DNA of 64,000 nt, from assembly GCA_015075405.1 (NCBI GenBank), contig JABTUK010000001.1, forward strand, positions 1,054,001 through 1,118,000, written 5' to 3'. Below, in pieces: positions 46,520 through 55,362 of this stretch (positions within the stretch are counted from its first letter, which is position 1; each line of letters starts with the position of its first letter). This DNA is from Anaerolineales bacterium (GTDB lineage: Bacteria; Chloroflexota; Anaerolineae; 4572-78; J111). A program made the translations under genes and the position numbers. The notes below the pieces were generated by a model. That model was not told the DNA's origin. It saw only the letters and a program-made list of their open reading frames with translations, and did no database searches.

Positions 46520-47040
46520 TGTCGTTGGCTGATTTTGCCGAAGACGCTGAAATTTTTATTGACGCCAATATCTTTACCTACTTTGCCCTGCAAAACCCCA
46601 CTTATCAAGCGGCCTGTACCACTTTTCTATCTCGGGTTGAGACTGGTGAGGCGCGAGGCGTGACCTCAGTTTTTGCCCTCAATGAAGCCTTTTATGCCAT
46701 GCTAATTGGCAAAGGCTCCGAACTGCTCAACTCGACCAAGATCAAGCAGATCAAGCACAAATTAGCCACCGATCCGGCCCTCTCAGCCGCTTGCTACCAG
46801 GCCTGTCTTGAATTTAGTCACTATGTGACCGTTTTACGCGCCGCCGGTCTGCGTCTAGTTGAAGTAGATTACATCCTCCAAGTCAAGGCTTTGCCGTTGG
46901 GCCGGCAGTATCGCCTGTTGCCAACCGACGCCCTCCACCTGGCTACTTGCCAGGAGTATGGCCTGAGCCACCTGGCCACTGCCGATAGCCACTTTAATGA
47001 GGTAACTGACCTAACTGTTTGGAAACCCACCTCAAGCTGA
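46519..47040 (+). CDS. PIN-domain ribonuclease toxin (VapC-like)
   Basis: 173 residues. The PIN fold is shown by IFIDANIFTYFAL (first acidic residue), SVFALNEAFYAML (Glu), LLPTDALHLATCQEYG (Asp) and LATADSHF (Asp), the four metal-binding acidic positions. VapC-type PIN toxins cut specific RNAs. It is translated directly after the antitoxin-like gene, from the ATG with GGAGAG five bases before it. Confidence 0.85.
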   Translation: MSLADFAEDAEIFIDANIFTYFALQNPTYQAACTTFLSRVETGEARGVTSVFALNEAFYAMLIGKGSELLNSTKIKQIKHKLATDPALSAACYQACLEFSHYVTVLRAAGLRLVEVDYILQVKALPLGRQYRLLPTDALHLATCQEYGLSHLATADSHFNEVTDLTVWKPTSS

Positions 47041-47454
47041 AACCCCAACCCAGCCCTCCTGTCTCAAATCAAATCCTAAAGGGGACGAATAGCTTTCTGT
47101 AAGCTCCTGCTCTTGGTTGAGCCAATGGCGCATCATAAAACTGCCATCCTGCAACTGAGTCAACTCATTCTGCCATTCAAGGTCCCAAATACCAGATGTA
47201 ATTAGGCAGACAGCTACGAAATCAGAAGAAGAACAAACACGATTAATGAGAGCTTTAGGTATACTCGTTGTAACAAACTCCACCAGATATTGTTGTAGCT
47301 CAGACTTTTCTACTTCTTCTTGCCGTGTAAGATTGTCGCGTTGAAGTTCCTCTAACCTGTTCCGACCTATCCAATCTTCTGGTGGAAATTTAGCTTCGTA
47401 AGGAAAAGACATCGTTCGCTCGAAATTCATTAAATCGCTGAGTAATCTTGCCAC
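47032..47454 (-). CDS. Hypothetical protein
   Basis: 140 residues, or about 126 if started at the Met of MSFPYEAKFPPEDW; neither start has a strong ribosome site. No domain recognised. The composition is Glu/Gln/Leu-rich in the first half, with a hydrophobic segment SDFVAVCLITSGIWDLEW in the middle, and the end overlaps the PIN gene by nine bases convergently. Codon use looks like a real gene but its role is unknown. Confidence 0.45.
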   Translation of the reverse strand: MARLLSDLMNFERTMSFPYEAKFPPEDWIGRNRLEELQRDNLTRQEEVEKSELQQYLVEFVTTSIPKALINRVCSSSDFVAVCLITSGIWDLEWQNELTQLQDGSFMMRHWLNQEQELTESYSSPLGFDLRQEGWVGVSA

Positions 47455-47483
47455 CCAACAATAAGCTTAGCCAGAAAACTGCA

Positions 47484-47594
47484 TCCTGAGTAGCGCGAAA
47501 CGCAGTGGAGCGCGTATCGAAGGGTGCAGTTTAGCGACGACCCTATGAAAAGGCAGCACCCTTCGATACGGTTCGCTTCGCTCACCTACTCAGG
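47484..47594. repeat. Dispersed CGTATCGAAGGGTGC palindrome
   Basis: CCTGAGTAGC and CGTATCGAAGGGTGC on the left pair with GCACCCTTCGATACG and CCTACTCAGG on the right, around a loop of about 30 bases. Such repeats are common and scattered in other bacterial genomes (general knowledge). Confidence 0.75.
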
Positions 47595-47603
47595 CTGCTG
47601 TAA

Positions 47604-47750
47604 GGCAATCCCAAGATTTAAATCATGCAATTATCCTCACTGGGGTGATGCGTGATACGTGATGCGTAAGAAATCTTGCCTGGAAATCATCACGCATCAC
47701 GCATTACGTATCACAGATTTTGGACGAAAAACTATTTTCTTGGGGTTGCC
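47604..47750. mobile_element. MITE family A, copy 2 (147 bp)
   Basis: Terminal inverted repeats GGCAATCCCAAGA and GGCAACCCCAAGA, flanked by TAA on each side. Same family as 18301-18422 in inverted orientation, but with additional internal GTGATGC/GTGATAC heptads, which explains its greater length. Confidence 0.82.
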
Positions 47751-47761
47751 TAAATGCCCGC

Positions 47762-48919
47762 TCAATAAAGGAACATCGGCTTCTGGTTAACCCGGCGCAC
47801 TTTGGGCCGGTAGGCGTCAACATCGTAGAGTTCATCCACATCCACCCGCTTGACGCCTTCGGACAGGATGTTGGCCGGCACGTTGGTATACTTGCCGTCC
47901 TTCAGGGCCACCATGCGGCCAAAGGTTTTCTCCTGGATCAGGTCCATAGCCATATGGGCGTAATTGAAGCCGACCATCAAATCAATGGCGTCGGGCGCGC
48001 CGGAGCGCATCAAGTAGGCCACTTGCTGGTAGATGGTATTCTGGCCGGTAATCTTTTTGATGGCGTCGCCGGTGATGGCCCCAATGCCGCCCAGTTTTTT
48101 GTGGCCGTAGGCATCGGCCTGGCCGTACTCGATGATTTTGCCGCCGATCATCGAGGCCCCTTCGGAGATGGTCATAATGGCATAGTTGCTGGGATTGTTA
48201 TTTTTATCCTGGATGAGCTGCGCCGCCAGCTTTTCCGGGTCAAACGGCACCTCGGAAATAATCGCCCGGTCCACATCGGCCAGGTAGGCCGAAATCAGCG
48301 ACGTTTCGCCGGAGTTCCGGCCAAACAACTCAATAATCCCAATCCGCTCGTGCGACCCGACCGAGGTGCGTAAGCTGTGGATAAAGTTGACGCTGCGCGT
48401 TACTGCCGTCGAAAAGCCGATACAGTAGTCGGTGCCGTACACATCATTATCCATTGTTTTGGGGACCGCCACGACCGGCACCCCCTCTACGTGCAGGCGG
48501 TGGCCGTAGCTCAGGGTGTCGTCGCCGCCGATGGGGATCAGCACATCAAGGCCCAGATGTTCCAGATTTTTGAGGACGTGGGGCGTAAAATCGCGGATAT
48601 CGCCGGCATCCGGCTGCCAATCCGGTTCGCGCAAAAACTCCGGCACATCGGCGGCCGCTACTTTGCCGGGATTGGTGCGCGAGGTGTGCAAAAATGTGCC
48701 GCCGGTGCGATCAACGGTGCGGACGGCCTGCCGGTCCAGGGGGATCAACCACTTTTTGGCGCTGGTTTCATCCGCCGGATTGTAATTAAGCAGGCCGCCC
48801 CAACCCCGGCGAATACCGATGACGCTGTGGCCTTCGTCAACGGCGCGGTTGACCACGGCTTTAATACACGGATTCAAACCCGGCACATCACCCCCGCCGG
48901 TTAAAATACCAATTTTCAT
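47762..48919 (-). CDS. pfkA: 6-phosphofructokinase, pyrophosphate-type residues
   Basis: 385-residue PfkA-family enzyme that phosphorylates fructose 6-phosphate in glycolysis. [13 protein letters not shown] begins the nucleotide fold. [10 protein letters not shown] has Asp, not Gly, after the GGD, and VPKTMDND has Lys where ATP enzymes have Gly; these two changes are the accepted marker of pyrophosphate-dependent enzymes. FGRNSGETS and SEGASMIGG are also present. AAGGAG before the ATG at 48919 makes that the start. It follows dnaE by 20 bases, so the two may share a transcript. Confidence 0.9.
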   Translation of the reverse strand: MKIGILTGGGDVPGLNPCIKAVVNRAVDEGHSVIGIRRGWGGLLNYNPADETSAKKWLIPLDRQAVRTVDRTGGTFLHTSRTNPGKVAAADVPEFLREPDWQPDAGDIRDFTPHVLKNLEHLGLDVLIPIGGDDTLSYGHRLHVEGVPVVAVPKTMDNDVYGTDYCIGFSTAVTRSVNFIHSLRTSVGSHERIGIIELFGRNSGETSLISAYLADVDRAIISEVPFDPEKLAAQLIQDKNNNPSNYAIMTISEGASMIGGKIIEYGQADAYGHKKLGGIGAITGDAIKKITGQNTIYQQVAYLMRSGAPDAIDLMVGFNYAHMAMDLIQEKTFGRMVALKDGKYTNVPANILSEGVKRVDVDELYDVDAYRPKVRRVNQKPMFLY

Positions 48920-48939
48920 TTTTCTCACTCCTTGCCCGG

Positions 48940-51900
48940 CTATTCCACCCAAACATCGGTCACATTAATCCGGGCCAGCAATTCCTTCAAATACTGGGTT
49001 GCTTGCGTGGTTTGATTGGGGAAATCAATCCGAATTTTTTTCGTTCCCTCTGGAATGTAGAGGCTAAAACGGTCATTCCCTGGCCGTTCCGTCAGCAGGA
49101 CAAATACCTGGCGCAGCCGGTGTTTATCCTGAATCAAATTGTTGCTGCGCGGGATGGTGACATGCAGCCAGCGTGACACTGCCGGAGGAGCAACAGGTGG
49201 CTCTTCTATCGGCGGTGGCGGTGGCGGGGGCGGCGGAGTCGCCACCTGATAAGCCGCCGCTTGTTCGGCGATGTGGCCGTTGGTTTTGCCATTACCATTG
49301 GCGCCGGGCAGCGCCGGCTGCGGCGCATCGGCGGCGGCATGATAGCTGGTCAACTCGCTGGTGATGCTATCGGCCAGAATCTTGGGCGGGCGGCCTTCCT
49401 GCGCGTCTACTTTGCCCCGGACCAGAATCAAGCGGCCTTCGGTCAGTAGCTCTTTGTGAGCAGCATAAGGACGCGGAAAAACCACAATCTCGCGGCTGGT
49501 CTGGGTGTCTTCGATTTCCACAAAGGCCATCGGCTCACCTTTTTTGCTCTGGTGCAGCCGCACCGAAATAACCACCCCGGCCACGTTGACCTGCTTGCCG
49601 TGCATCGTTTCATCCAACTCGGCCAGCAAGATGGTATTGGCGGCCTTGATCTCGCTCAGATATTTTTGCATGGGATGGTCCGACAGGTAGGTACCAACCA
49701 GTTCTTTCTCCCAGGCCAGGACTTCCTTCTGGCTTATCTCCGGCGCTTCCGGCAGCGGGTAGAGAATCGAGCCGGTTTGCGGCGCGTCGAAGCTGCCCAT
49801 ATCGAACATGCTGATCTGGCCGACCGAAGCCGCCTTGTGGGTCGAACTGGACAAATTAATCATGCGATCCACCAGGGCCAGCAGTTGACTGCGCTTCACC
49901 CCAAAGCTGTCCAGCGCCCCCACCTTAATCAAGCCCTCCAAAGCCCGGCGGCCAATGTGACGCAGGTCAATCCGGTTGCAAAAATCGTCAATATCGGCAA
50001 ACGGCCCGTCCTGGTCGCGCACGGCCAGAATTTCGCCAATAGGGCCTTCGCCCACGTTCTTGATGGCGCTCATGCTAAAGCGAATGGATGGGCCGGTATC
50101 GCGGTCTTCGATGGTAAAGTCAATCCGGCTGCGGTTGATGTCGGGCGGCAGCACCGGGATGCCCATCGTCCGGCACTCGCCGACCAGCAGGCCGATTTTG
50201 TCGGTGTTGTTCCGCTCGACGGTGAGTAAGGCGGCCATGTACTCGACCGGGTAGTGGGCTTTGAGATAGGCGGTTTGGCACGTCACCAGGGCATAATCGG
50301 CGGCGTGAGCCTTGTTGAAGCCGTAGCGGGCGAAGAACTCGATATCGCCGTAAATGGCCTCGGCCACCTCTTTTTCGATGCCGTTGGCGACCGCCCCGGC
50401 CACAAACATCGAGCGATGCTCGTCAATCTTGGCCTTGATCTTCTTGCCCACCGCTTTGCGAATCTGGTCGGCCTCGCCGGGGGCGTAGCCGGCCAACTGC
50501 GAGGCAATCTGGATAATCTGCTCCTGGTAAACGATGATGCCGTAGGTTTCGCTCAGGATGGATTCCAGCCGGGGGTGCTTGTACTCAACCGGCTCTTTGC
50601 CGTGCATGCGGGCAATGTAGGTGGGGATGTATTCCATCGGGCCGGGGCGGAACAGTGAGATGGCGGCGACGATGTGCTCGAATTTGGTCGGCTTCATCTC
50701 GGTCAGCACCCGGCGCATACCCGTGCCTTCCACCTGGAAGACGCCGGTCACATCGCCTTTGGCGAGTAGTTCAAAGGCTTTTTCGGGCGACGGCAGGTGC
50801 GGCAGTTCTTTGAAGGCTTCCGGCTGGTCCATCGGGATGTTTTCCAGGGTAAAGTCAAGCCCGTGCCGTTCCTTGATCAGTTCGGCGGCTTTACGCATGA
50901 TGGTCAGGGTGGACAGACCCAAAAAGTCAACCTTGAGCAGGCCGATGGACTCGCAAATGGGAAATTCAAACTGTGTCACCGTTTCGGTAATCACCGAACC
51001 CTGCGCCCGCATGACCGGCACATATTCGGTTAGCGGCTTGTCAGTAATGATGACGGCGGCGGCGTGAACAGAGGAATGGCGGGCCACCCCTTCCAGGGTA
51101 CGGGCAAAATCAACCAATTCCTGCACGTGCTCGGCCTGCTCGTACTGCCCCTTGAGTTCGGCGCTGTAAAATTCGTGCTCCGGGTTGAGGGCGTCGTCAA
51201 TGGTGCAGGGTTTGCCGGGGATGGCGGTGATGTGCTTGGCCAGCACGTCTACCTCGCTCAGCGGGACATCCATGGCCCGGCCCACATCGCGGATGGCGGC
51301 GCGGGCCTTCATGCGGCCAAAGGAGACAATCTGGGCCACCCGGTCGGGGCCGTAGCGCTCGATGGTGTAGCGAATCATCTCTTCGCGCTGGTCGTCGGGG
51401 TAATCCAGGTCAAAATCGGGCATGGAGATGCGGCCGGGGTTGAGGAAGCGTTCAAAAATGAGGGCGTGGCGCAGCGGGTCAATCAGGGTGATGCCGGTGG
51501 CGTAGGCCACAATCGAGCCGGCCCCGGAGCCGCGCACGTTCCACCAGATGTTGCGCTCGCGGGCGTAGCGGCACAAATCCCACACAATCAGATAGTAGAT
51601 GGCAAAGCCCATGCTGTTGATAATGTTGAGTTCGTGCTCCATCCTGGCCTGGATTTCGGGCGAGTGAGCGTGGTCGCCATATTTTTCAACCAGCCCTTTT
51701 TCGGTCAGATAGCGCAGGAAGCCGGGGTAATCTTTGGTTTCCTTGAATTGGCGCGGCATGACCTCGTCGGGCAGGTGCTCGGTGGGCAGTTCGGGCAGGT
51801 GGAAGCTGCTGTCTTCCAAATCTACGGCGCACATCTCGGCAATTTTAAGCGAGTTGGTAAAGGCGCTTTCCGGCAGGTCAGCCAGGGGGCGGAAAATGGC

Positions 51901-52677
51901 TTTTAGCTCGTCCAAACTTTTGAGATAATAGCTGCCGTCGGACATTTTCATGCGGTTGGGCTGTTTAATCAGCGAGCCGGTCTGGACGCACAAAAGGGTA
52001 TCGTGCGCTTTGGCCTCCGCCTCGGTCACGTAATGAACATCGTTGGTGACGAGCAGGCCGATTTCGTGCCGTCCGGCCCAATCGAACAAGGTTTTGTTGA
52101 TGCGGGTCAGTTCGGGGATGCTGTGTTCTTGCAGTTCCACGTAAAAACGGTCGCGGCCAAACACGTCCAGATACCAGCGCAGCCGCTCCAGGGCTTTTTC
52201 TTCTTGCGGCGGGCGGCCCTCGTTACTAACCAGCAGCGCCGGAATTTCGGCGGCCATGCAGCCGGTAGTGCAGATCAGGCCCTCGGCGTGGGCGGCCAGG
52301 TAGTCGGCGTCAATACGGGGGCGGTAGTAAAAGCCCTGCATCTGGGCGTCGCTGCAAATTTGGAGCAGGTTTTTGTAGCCGGTCATGTTCTGGGCCAGCA
52401 GCAGCAAGTGGTGGCGAACGTTGTCTTTCTGGGGGTCGCGATCGCGCATGCTGCGGCCATGCGGGGTGAGGTAGGCTTCCACGCCGATGATCGGCTTGAC
52501 GTTCTGCTTTTTGCAGTTGCGGAAAAATTCAATCGCCCCGTGCATCACCCCGTGGTCGGTCAGAGCCAGGGCCGGCTGCCCCAATCGAGCCGCTTCCTTG
52601 GCCAGTTGGTCGGTCCGGCCCAGGCCGTCGAGCAGGGAGTATTCGCTGTGTACGTGCAGGTGAACAAAGTCGCCCAT
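48940..52677 (-). CDS. dnaE: DNA polymerase III alpha subunit
   Basis: 1245-residue replicative polymerase. The amino-terminal PHP domain has [15 protein letters not shown] and [11 protein letters not shown]. The polymerase core has [15 protein letters not shown] and [17 protein letters not shown], which holds the catalytic Asp pair, then GYNGFNKAH-like [18 protein letters not shown] helix-hairpin-helix region is followed by an OB fold ([20 protein letters not shown]). After a Pro run (eight in a row) the last 80 residues are an extra small domain seen in many Chloroflexota and actinobacterial DnaE proteins. Its start is 14 bases after a toxin-antitoxin pair. Confidence 0.96.
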   Translation of the reverse strand: MGDFVHLHVHSEYSLLDGLGRTDQLAKEAARLGQPALALTDHGVMHGAIEFFRNCKKQNVKPIIGVEAYLTPHGRSMRDRDPQKDNVRHHLLLLAQNMTGYKNLLQICSDAQMQGFYYRPRIDADYLAAHAEGLICTTGCMAAEIPALLVSNEGRPPQEEKALERLRWYLDVFGRDRFYVELQEHSIPELTRINKTLFDWAGRHEIGLLVTNDVHYVTEAEAKAHDTLLCVQTGSLIKQPNRMKMSDGSYYLKSLDELKAIFRPLADLPESAFTNSLKIAEMCAVDLEDSSFHLPELPTEHLPDEVMPRQFKETKDYPGFLRYLTEKGLVEKYGDHAHSPEIQARMEHELNIINSMGFAIYYLIVWDLCRYARERNIWWNVRGSGAGSIVAYATGITLIDPLRHALIFERFLNPGRISMPDFDLDYPDDQREEMIRYTIERYGPDRVAQIVSFGRMKARAAIRDVGRAMDVPLSEVDVLAKHITAIPGKPCTIDDALNPEHEFYSAELKGQYEQAEHVQELVDFARTLEGVARHSSVHAAAVIITDKPLTEYVPVMRAQGSVITETVTQFEFPICESIGLLKVDFLGLSTLTIMRKAAELIKERHGLDFTLENIPMDQPEAFKELPHLPSPEKAFELLAKGDVTGVFQVEGTGMRRVLTEMKPTKFEHIVAAISLFRPGPMEYIPTYIARMHGKEPVEYKHPRLESILSETYGIIVYQEQIIQIASQLAGYAPGEADQIRKAVGKKIKAKIDEHRSMFVAGAVANGIEKEVAEAIYGDIEFFARYGFNKAHAADYALVTCQTAYLKAHYPVEYMAALLTVERNNTDKIGLLVGECRTMGIPVLPPDINRSRIDFTIEDRDTGPSIRFSMSAIKNVGEGPIGEILAVRDQDGPFADIDDFCNRIDLRHIGRRALEGLIKVGALDSFGVKRSQLLALVDRMINLSSSTHKAASVGQISMFDMGSFDAPQTGSILYPLPEAPEISQKEVLAWEKELVGTYLSDHPMQKYLSEIKAANTILLAELDETMHGKQVNVAGVVISVRLHQSKKGEPMAFVEIEDTQTSREIVVFPRPYAAHKELLTEGRLILVRGKVDAQEGRPPKILADSITSELTSYHAAADAPQPALPGANGNGKTNGHIAEQAAAYQVATPPPPPPPPPIEEPPVAPPAVSRWLHVTIPRSNNLIQDKHRLRQVFVLLTERPGNDRFSLYIPEGTKKIRIDFPNQTTQATQYLKELLARINVTDVWVE

Positions 52678-52691
52678 CTAACACCTCGTCG

Positions 52692-52943
52692 TCATTCAAC
52701 TAAATTTAACTCTTTTTTGAGGTCTTCAAGGGAAATCGTACCCTCTTCCTGGGAGAGTTGGTCTAAAAAAGCCAGAAATTCGGGATTGTTTTTAAGCAGT
52801 TCCACTTCGGTATCAAATTCATCTACCTGCGACAAGGCAAAAAATTCACCAGTGGCCCCCCGGAGAATCACCAATTCCTGCCGGGCCATATTGACCAGTT
52901 CGGAGAGGGTGGGTTGGGATTGATCCAATTCGATGATTTTCAT
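52692..52943 (-). CDS. Antitoxin of a RelE/ParE-type pair
   Basis: 83 residues with a Phd/YefM-like start (SQPTLSELVNMARQELVIL then GEFFALSQVDEFDTEVELL) and an acidic helical tail for toxin binding. It overlaps the toxin gene by four bases, with the toxin first, the reverse of the usual order but known from HigBA-type loci. No ligand known. Confidence 0.75.
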   Translation of the reverse strand: MKIIELDQSQPTLSELVNMARQELVILRGATGEFFALSQVDEFDTEVELLKNNPEFLAFLDQLSQEEGTISLEDLKKELNLVE

Positions 52944-53248
52944 AGCTGCACTTCCTTTCCGCCGAGATATAAAATGTTATGCTCTTTGTGTCCAATACCT
53001 TTTACTTTAACCACTTTTGGGGTTTCTTCAAGAATCACATCGTAAAATATGCGATACTTTCCCACCCGTAACTCCCAATCGGATATCAGATTATCGCGCA
53101 GAGGCTTTTTATTTCTTGTTTCTTGGGTGGGTTCGTACAGTAATTGCTGCTCAATAGCCTCAACAATAAGGCGCTGCTCAAATTTGGTAAAAGCTCGCAA
53201 GTGACTGGTCGCAATAGAAGTAAAAACCAGAGCAAATTTGGCTGGCAT
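52940..53248 (-). CDS. RelE/ParE-type toxin
   Basis: 102-residue toxin of the RelE fold: FTKFEQRLIVEAIEQQLLYE is the first helix pair, and NLISDWELRVGKYRIFYDVI is the diagnostic central sheet with the basic residues that contact mRNA and ribosome in RelE relatives. A consensus TATAAT lies on this strand at about 53307-53312, roughly 60 bases upstream. It probably starts a transcript that also includes dnaE and pfkA. Confidence 0.85.
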   Translation of the reverse strand: MPAKFALVFTSIATSHLRAFTKFEQRLIVEAIEQQLLYEPTQETRNKKPLRDNLISDWELRVGKYRIFYDVILEETPKVVKVKGIGHKEHNILYLGGKEVQL

Positions 53249-53440
53249 AGGATTTTATAGTAGAGGCTGCGCGGAAAAAAGAACAAATGTTTTTATTCTA
53301 CCTTGTATTATACCATACTTTGAAAAGTTTGAGCCATAATTGCGGTGGTTATGGAGATAAGATAAGGAATTTTTAAGGTATTCAGCAGGCTCGATTTGTG
53401 TTATAATCAGACTGTGCAATTAAAAATAAGGGGTATAAAA

Positions 53441-53662
53441 ATGATAGCTACAAAGACCTCCTCTTTGCAAACAGCCTTAGAAATGGTTGAACAATTATCT
53501 CCAGAAGACCAGGCTGAGCTTTTGAAAATTATCTATCGCCGCCTGGTGGAGCAACGCGGGGAGCGTTTGGTGGAAGAAGTAGCGGAAACTCGCCAGGCTT
53601 ACCGGATCGGTCAGGTACGCCGGGGCACAGTGGATGAGCTGATGGCGGAGTTAGTTAGATGA
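53441..53662 (+). CDS. Small antitoxin-like protein
   Basis: 73 residues, helical. SLQTALEMVEQLSPEDQAEL with KIIYRRLVEQRGERLVEEVA resembles short antitoxins whose toxin is a RelE-like protein. The start at 53441 has AGGGG before it. A TATAAT box lies 34-39 bases upstream. One base after its stop begins a cut-short toxin gene, which confirms the pairing. Confidence 0.7.
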   Translation: MIATKTSSLQTALEMVEQLSPEDQAELLKIIYRRLVEQRGERLVEEVAETRQAYRIGQVRRGTVDELMAELVR

Positions 53663-53764
53663 ATGACTCCGCTGGTTTGGGGTCCTGCTTTTACACGGGT
53701 TTTGAAGCAAAAAATTCGTCGCAATCCAGAACTGCGAGAGCAGTTCAGAAGTCATTTCTCTTAA
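53663..53764 (+). pseudogene. RelE-like toxin, truncated after 33 residues
   Basis: The short frame starts ATG directly after the antitoxin stop and reads MTPLVWGPAFTRVLKQ, the usual beginning of RelE/YoeB-type toxins, with a following RRNPELREQF helix. It ends at TAA after 33 codons, where family members continue for about 55 more. No remaining toxin motifs are seen downstream in any frame. Confidence 0.65.
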
Positions 53765-53849
53765 CCAATCTGTAACCGCCAATCGAGCCATTTTGTGCTA
53801 TTATCTAAGTGCGTAAAAATCGCGCAGACTGTAGGACTTAAAAACCCAC

Positions 53850-55250
53850 ATGGCTCGTCATTTGCCCCACCAAAATCGTCAGTGGCTGTCCTTGCCCAAC
53901 ATTAGCACCGGCTGGGAAATCAGGCGGCTGGTTTTGATTTGGGGCGGTTTTGCTCTGGCCCTGGTTTTTACCTATATCACAGTTTTTTCCCTCATTTATT
54001 GGTTTGCCAGTTTGCTGCTGCAAGAAGTTAACCGCAGCCTGGCTGTTTTTACGACCACCTTGCTAACGCTGCTGCTGCTGCGCCTCCTCTATGTTGGGAC
54101 GCAGCAGGTGGTTGACCGGCTGTTTTTTCCCGACACGGCCAATTTTAAGGAAAAGATTGACGCTATCTGCCACCGGCTGACGGAGATTGATAACCGAGAG
54201 CGGCTAAAGCAATTTCTCGATCAGCAGCTTCCGGCCTGGTTGCAGGTGGAAGAAGTTTACCTGCAACCGCAGCCCCGGCTGGAAACAGTCAAAACAATAA
54301 CGTTGCCTCTGGAAATGGGGACTCGTTCCCTGGGCTTTTTAACCATCGGTCGCAAGCATTCAGGGCGCTCTTTTGGCTACAGCGAACAAGTAGCCTTAAA
54401 ACAGCTTCAAGAACAGGTGTCGCTGGTTTTGTCGGGTATTCAACTGGCCGAAGCCCGTGAAGCGGCCGAAAAGACCGACCAGTTGAAACTTAACTTCCTG
54501 ACCAACATCTCCCACGAACTTAGAACCCCCCTCAACACGGTCATCAATTCTACCGGCCTGGTCGCCGATGGGGTTTTGGGCGAAATTACCGAGACCCAGG
54601 CCGAATATCTCAACCGGGCGGTGGAAGGTTCGGAATATTTGATGAATCTCCTCAACGATATTTTGGACATTACCAAAATTGAGACCGGCCAATTGACGCT
54701 GCAGCCGGAAGTGATGAGTTTGCCGGAGGTAATCAAAGAAACACTGCCGCTGGTCAACAATCCCTTGCAAAAAAAGGCCGTGCGCCTGACCGTAGAGCTT
54801 GAGGATAACCTGCCCCCGGTCATGGCCGACCGTCTGAGGGTTCGCCAGATTTTGCTCAATTTACTCTCCAATGCCATCAAATTTACCCAGGAGGGGTCTA
54901 TCCGGGTGCGGGCCTGGCTTAGAGGCAATACGGTTTGGGTCAGCATTAAGGATACCGGTATTGGTATACCGCAGGAGAGTTTGCCGCTGGTTTTTGAAGA
55001 TTATCGGCAGTTGGTTCACCGGCAGCAGCTTCAATTTGATCGCCGGCGTCATTTAGGCACGGGCCTGGGTTTGTCTATAACCAGAGCATTGGTAGAACTG
55101 CACGGTGGTAAAATTTGGGTCGAGAGTGAGGGCGTGCCGGGCCGGGGCAGCACCTTTACCTTTACCTTGCCTCTCTCAACCCTAAAGCCGGAAAATGGAA
55201 GTAAGGTGACGGCGAATGGAAAGCCGGCCTCCTCAGTCCGGGTAAGTTAG
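53850..55250 (+). CDS. Membrane sensor histidine kinase
   Basis: 466 residues. Two membrane spans (about 26-52 and 62-82) are followed by a GAF-like region, then the phospho-acceptor helix LNFLTNISHELRTPLNTVIN with the His, and an ATPase domain with RVRQILLNLLSNAIKFTQEG, KDTGIGIPQE and GTGLGLSITRALVELHGG. It should autophosphorylate in response to a signal. A second kinase and a lone receiver follow on the same strand. The stop codon TAG lies at the junction with a small mobile element; the original sequence would also have ended there. Confidence 0.92.
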   Translation: MARHLPHQNRQWLSLPNISTGWEIRRLVLIWGGFALALVFTYITVFSLIYWFASLLLQEVNRSLAVFTTTLLTLLLLRLLYVGTQQVVDRLFFPDTANFKEKIDAICHRLTEIDNRERLKQFLDQQLPAWLQVEEVYLQPQPRLETVKTITLPLEMGTRSLGFLTIGRKHSGRSFGYSEQVALKQLQEQVSLVLSGIQLAEAREAAEKTDQLKLNFLTNISHELRTPLNTVINSTGLVADGVLGEITETQAEYLNRAVEGSEYLMNLLNDILDITKIETGQLTLQPEVMSLPEVIKETLPLVNNPLQKKAVRLTVELEDNLPPVMADRLRVRQILLNLLSNAIKFTQEGSIRVRAWLRGNTVWVSIKDTGIGIPQESLPLVFEDYRQLVHRQQLQFDRRRHLGTGLGLSITRALVELHGGKIWVESEGVPGRGSTFTFTLPLSTLKPENGSKVTANGKPASSVRVS

Positions 55251-55339
55251 AGCCTATCCGAATAACCCCGTAGGTGACGCATCCCTATGCGTCACCGGCT
55301 GGCATAGAGATGTCAACCTGCCCTTTTTCGGATAGGCTC
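55250..55339. mobile_element. MITE-like element between two kinase genes (90 bp)
   Basis: Terminal inverted repeats GAGCCTATCCGAA and its exact complement, flanked by TTA on each side. The interior holds GGTGACGCAT/ATGCGTCACC, a perfect stem. TNA duplications and GAGCC ends are typical of IS5-group elements (inference). Inserted exactly at the end of the first kinase gene. Confidence 0.78.
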
Positions 55340-55362
55340 TTAGTAGTGGGCTAGTTTTGACG

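Larger units (their letters stand above)
47455..47761. other. Gene-free gap made of repeats
   Basis: Filled by the CGAAGGGTGC palindromic repeat and MITE family A copy 2. No coding frame. Confidence 0.65.
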
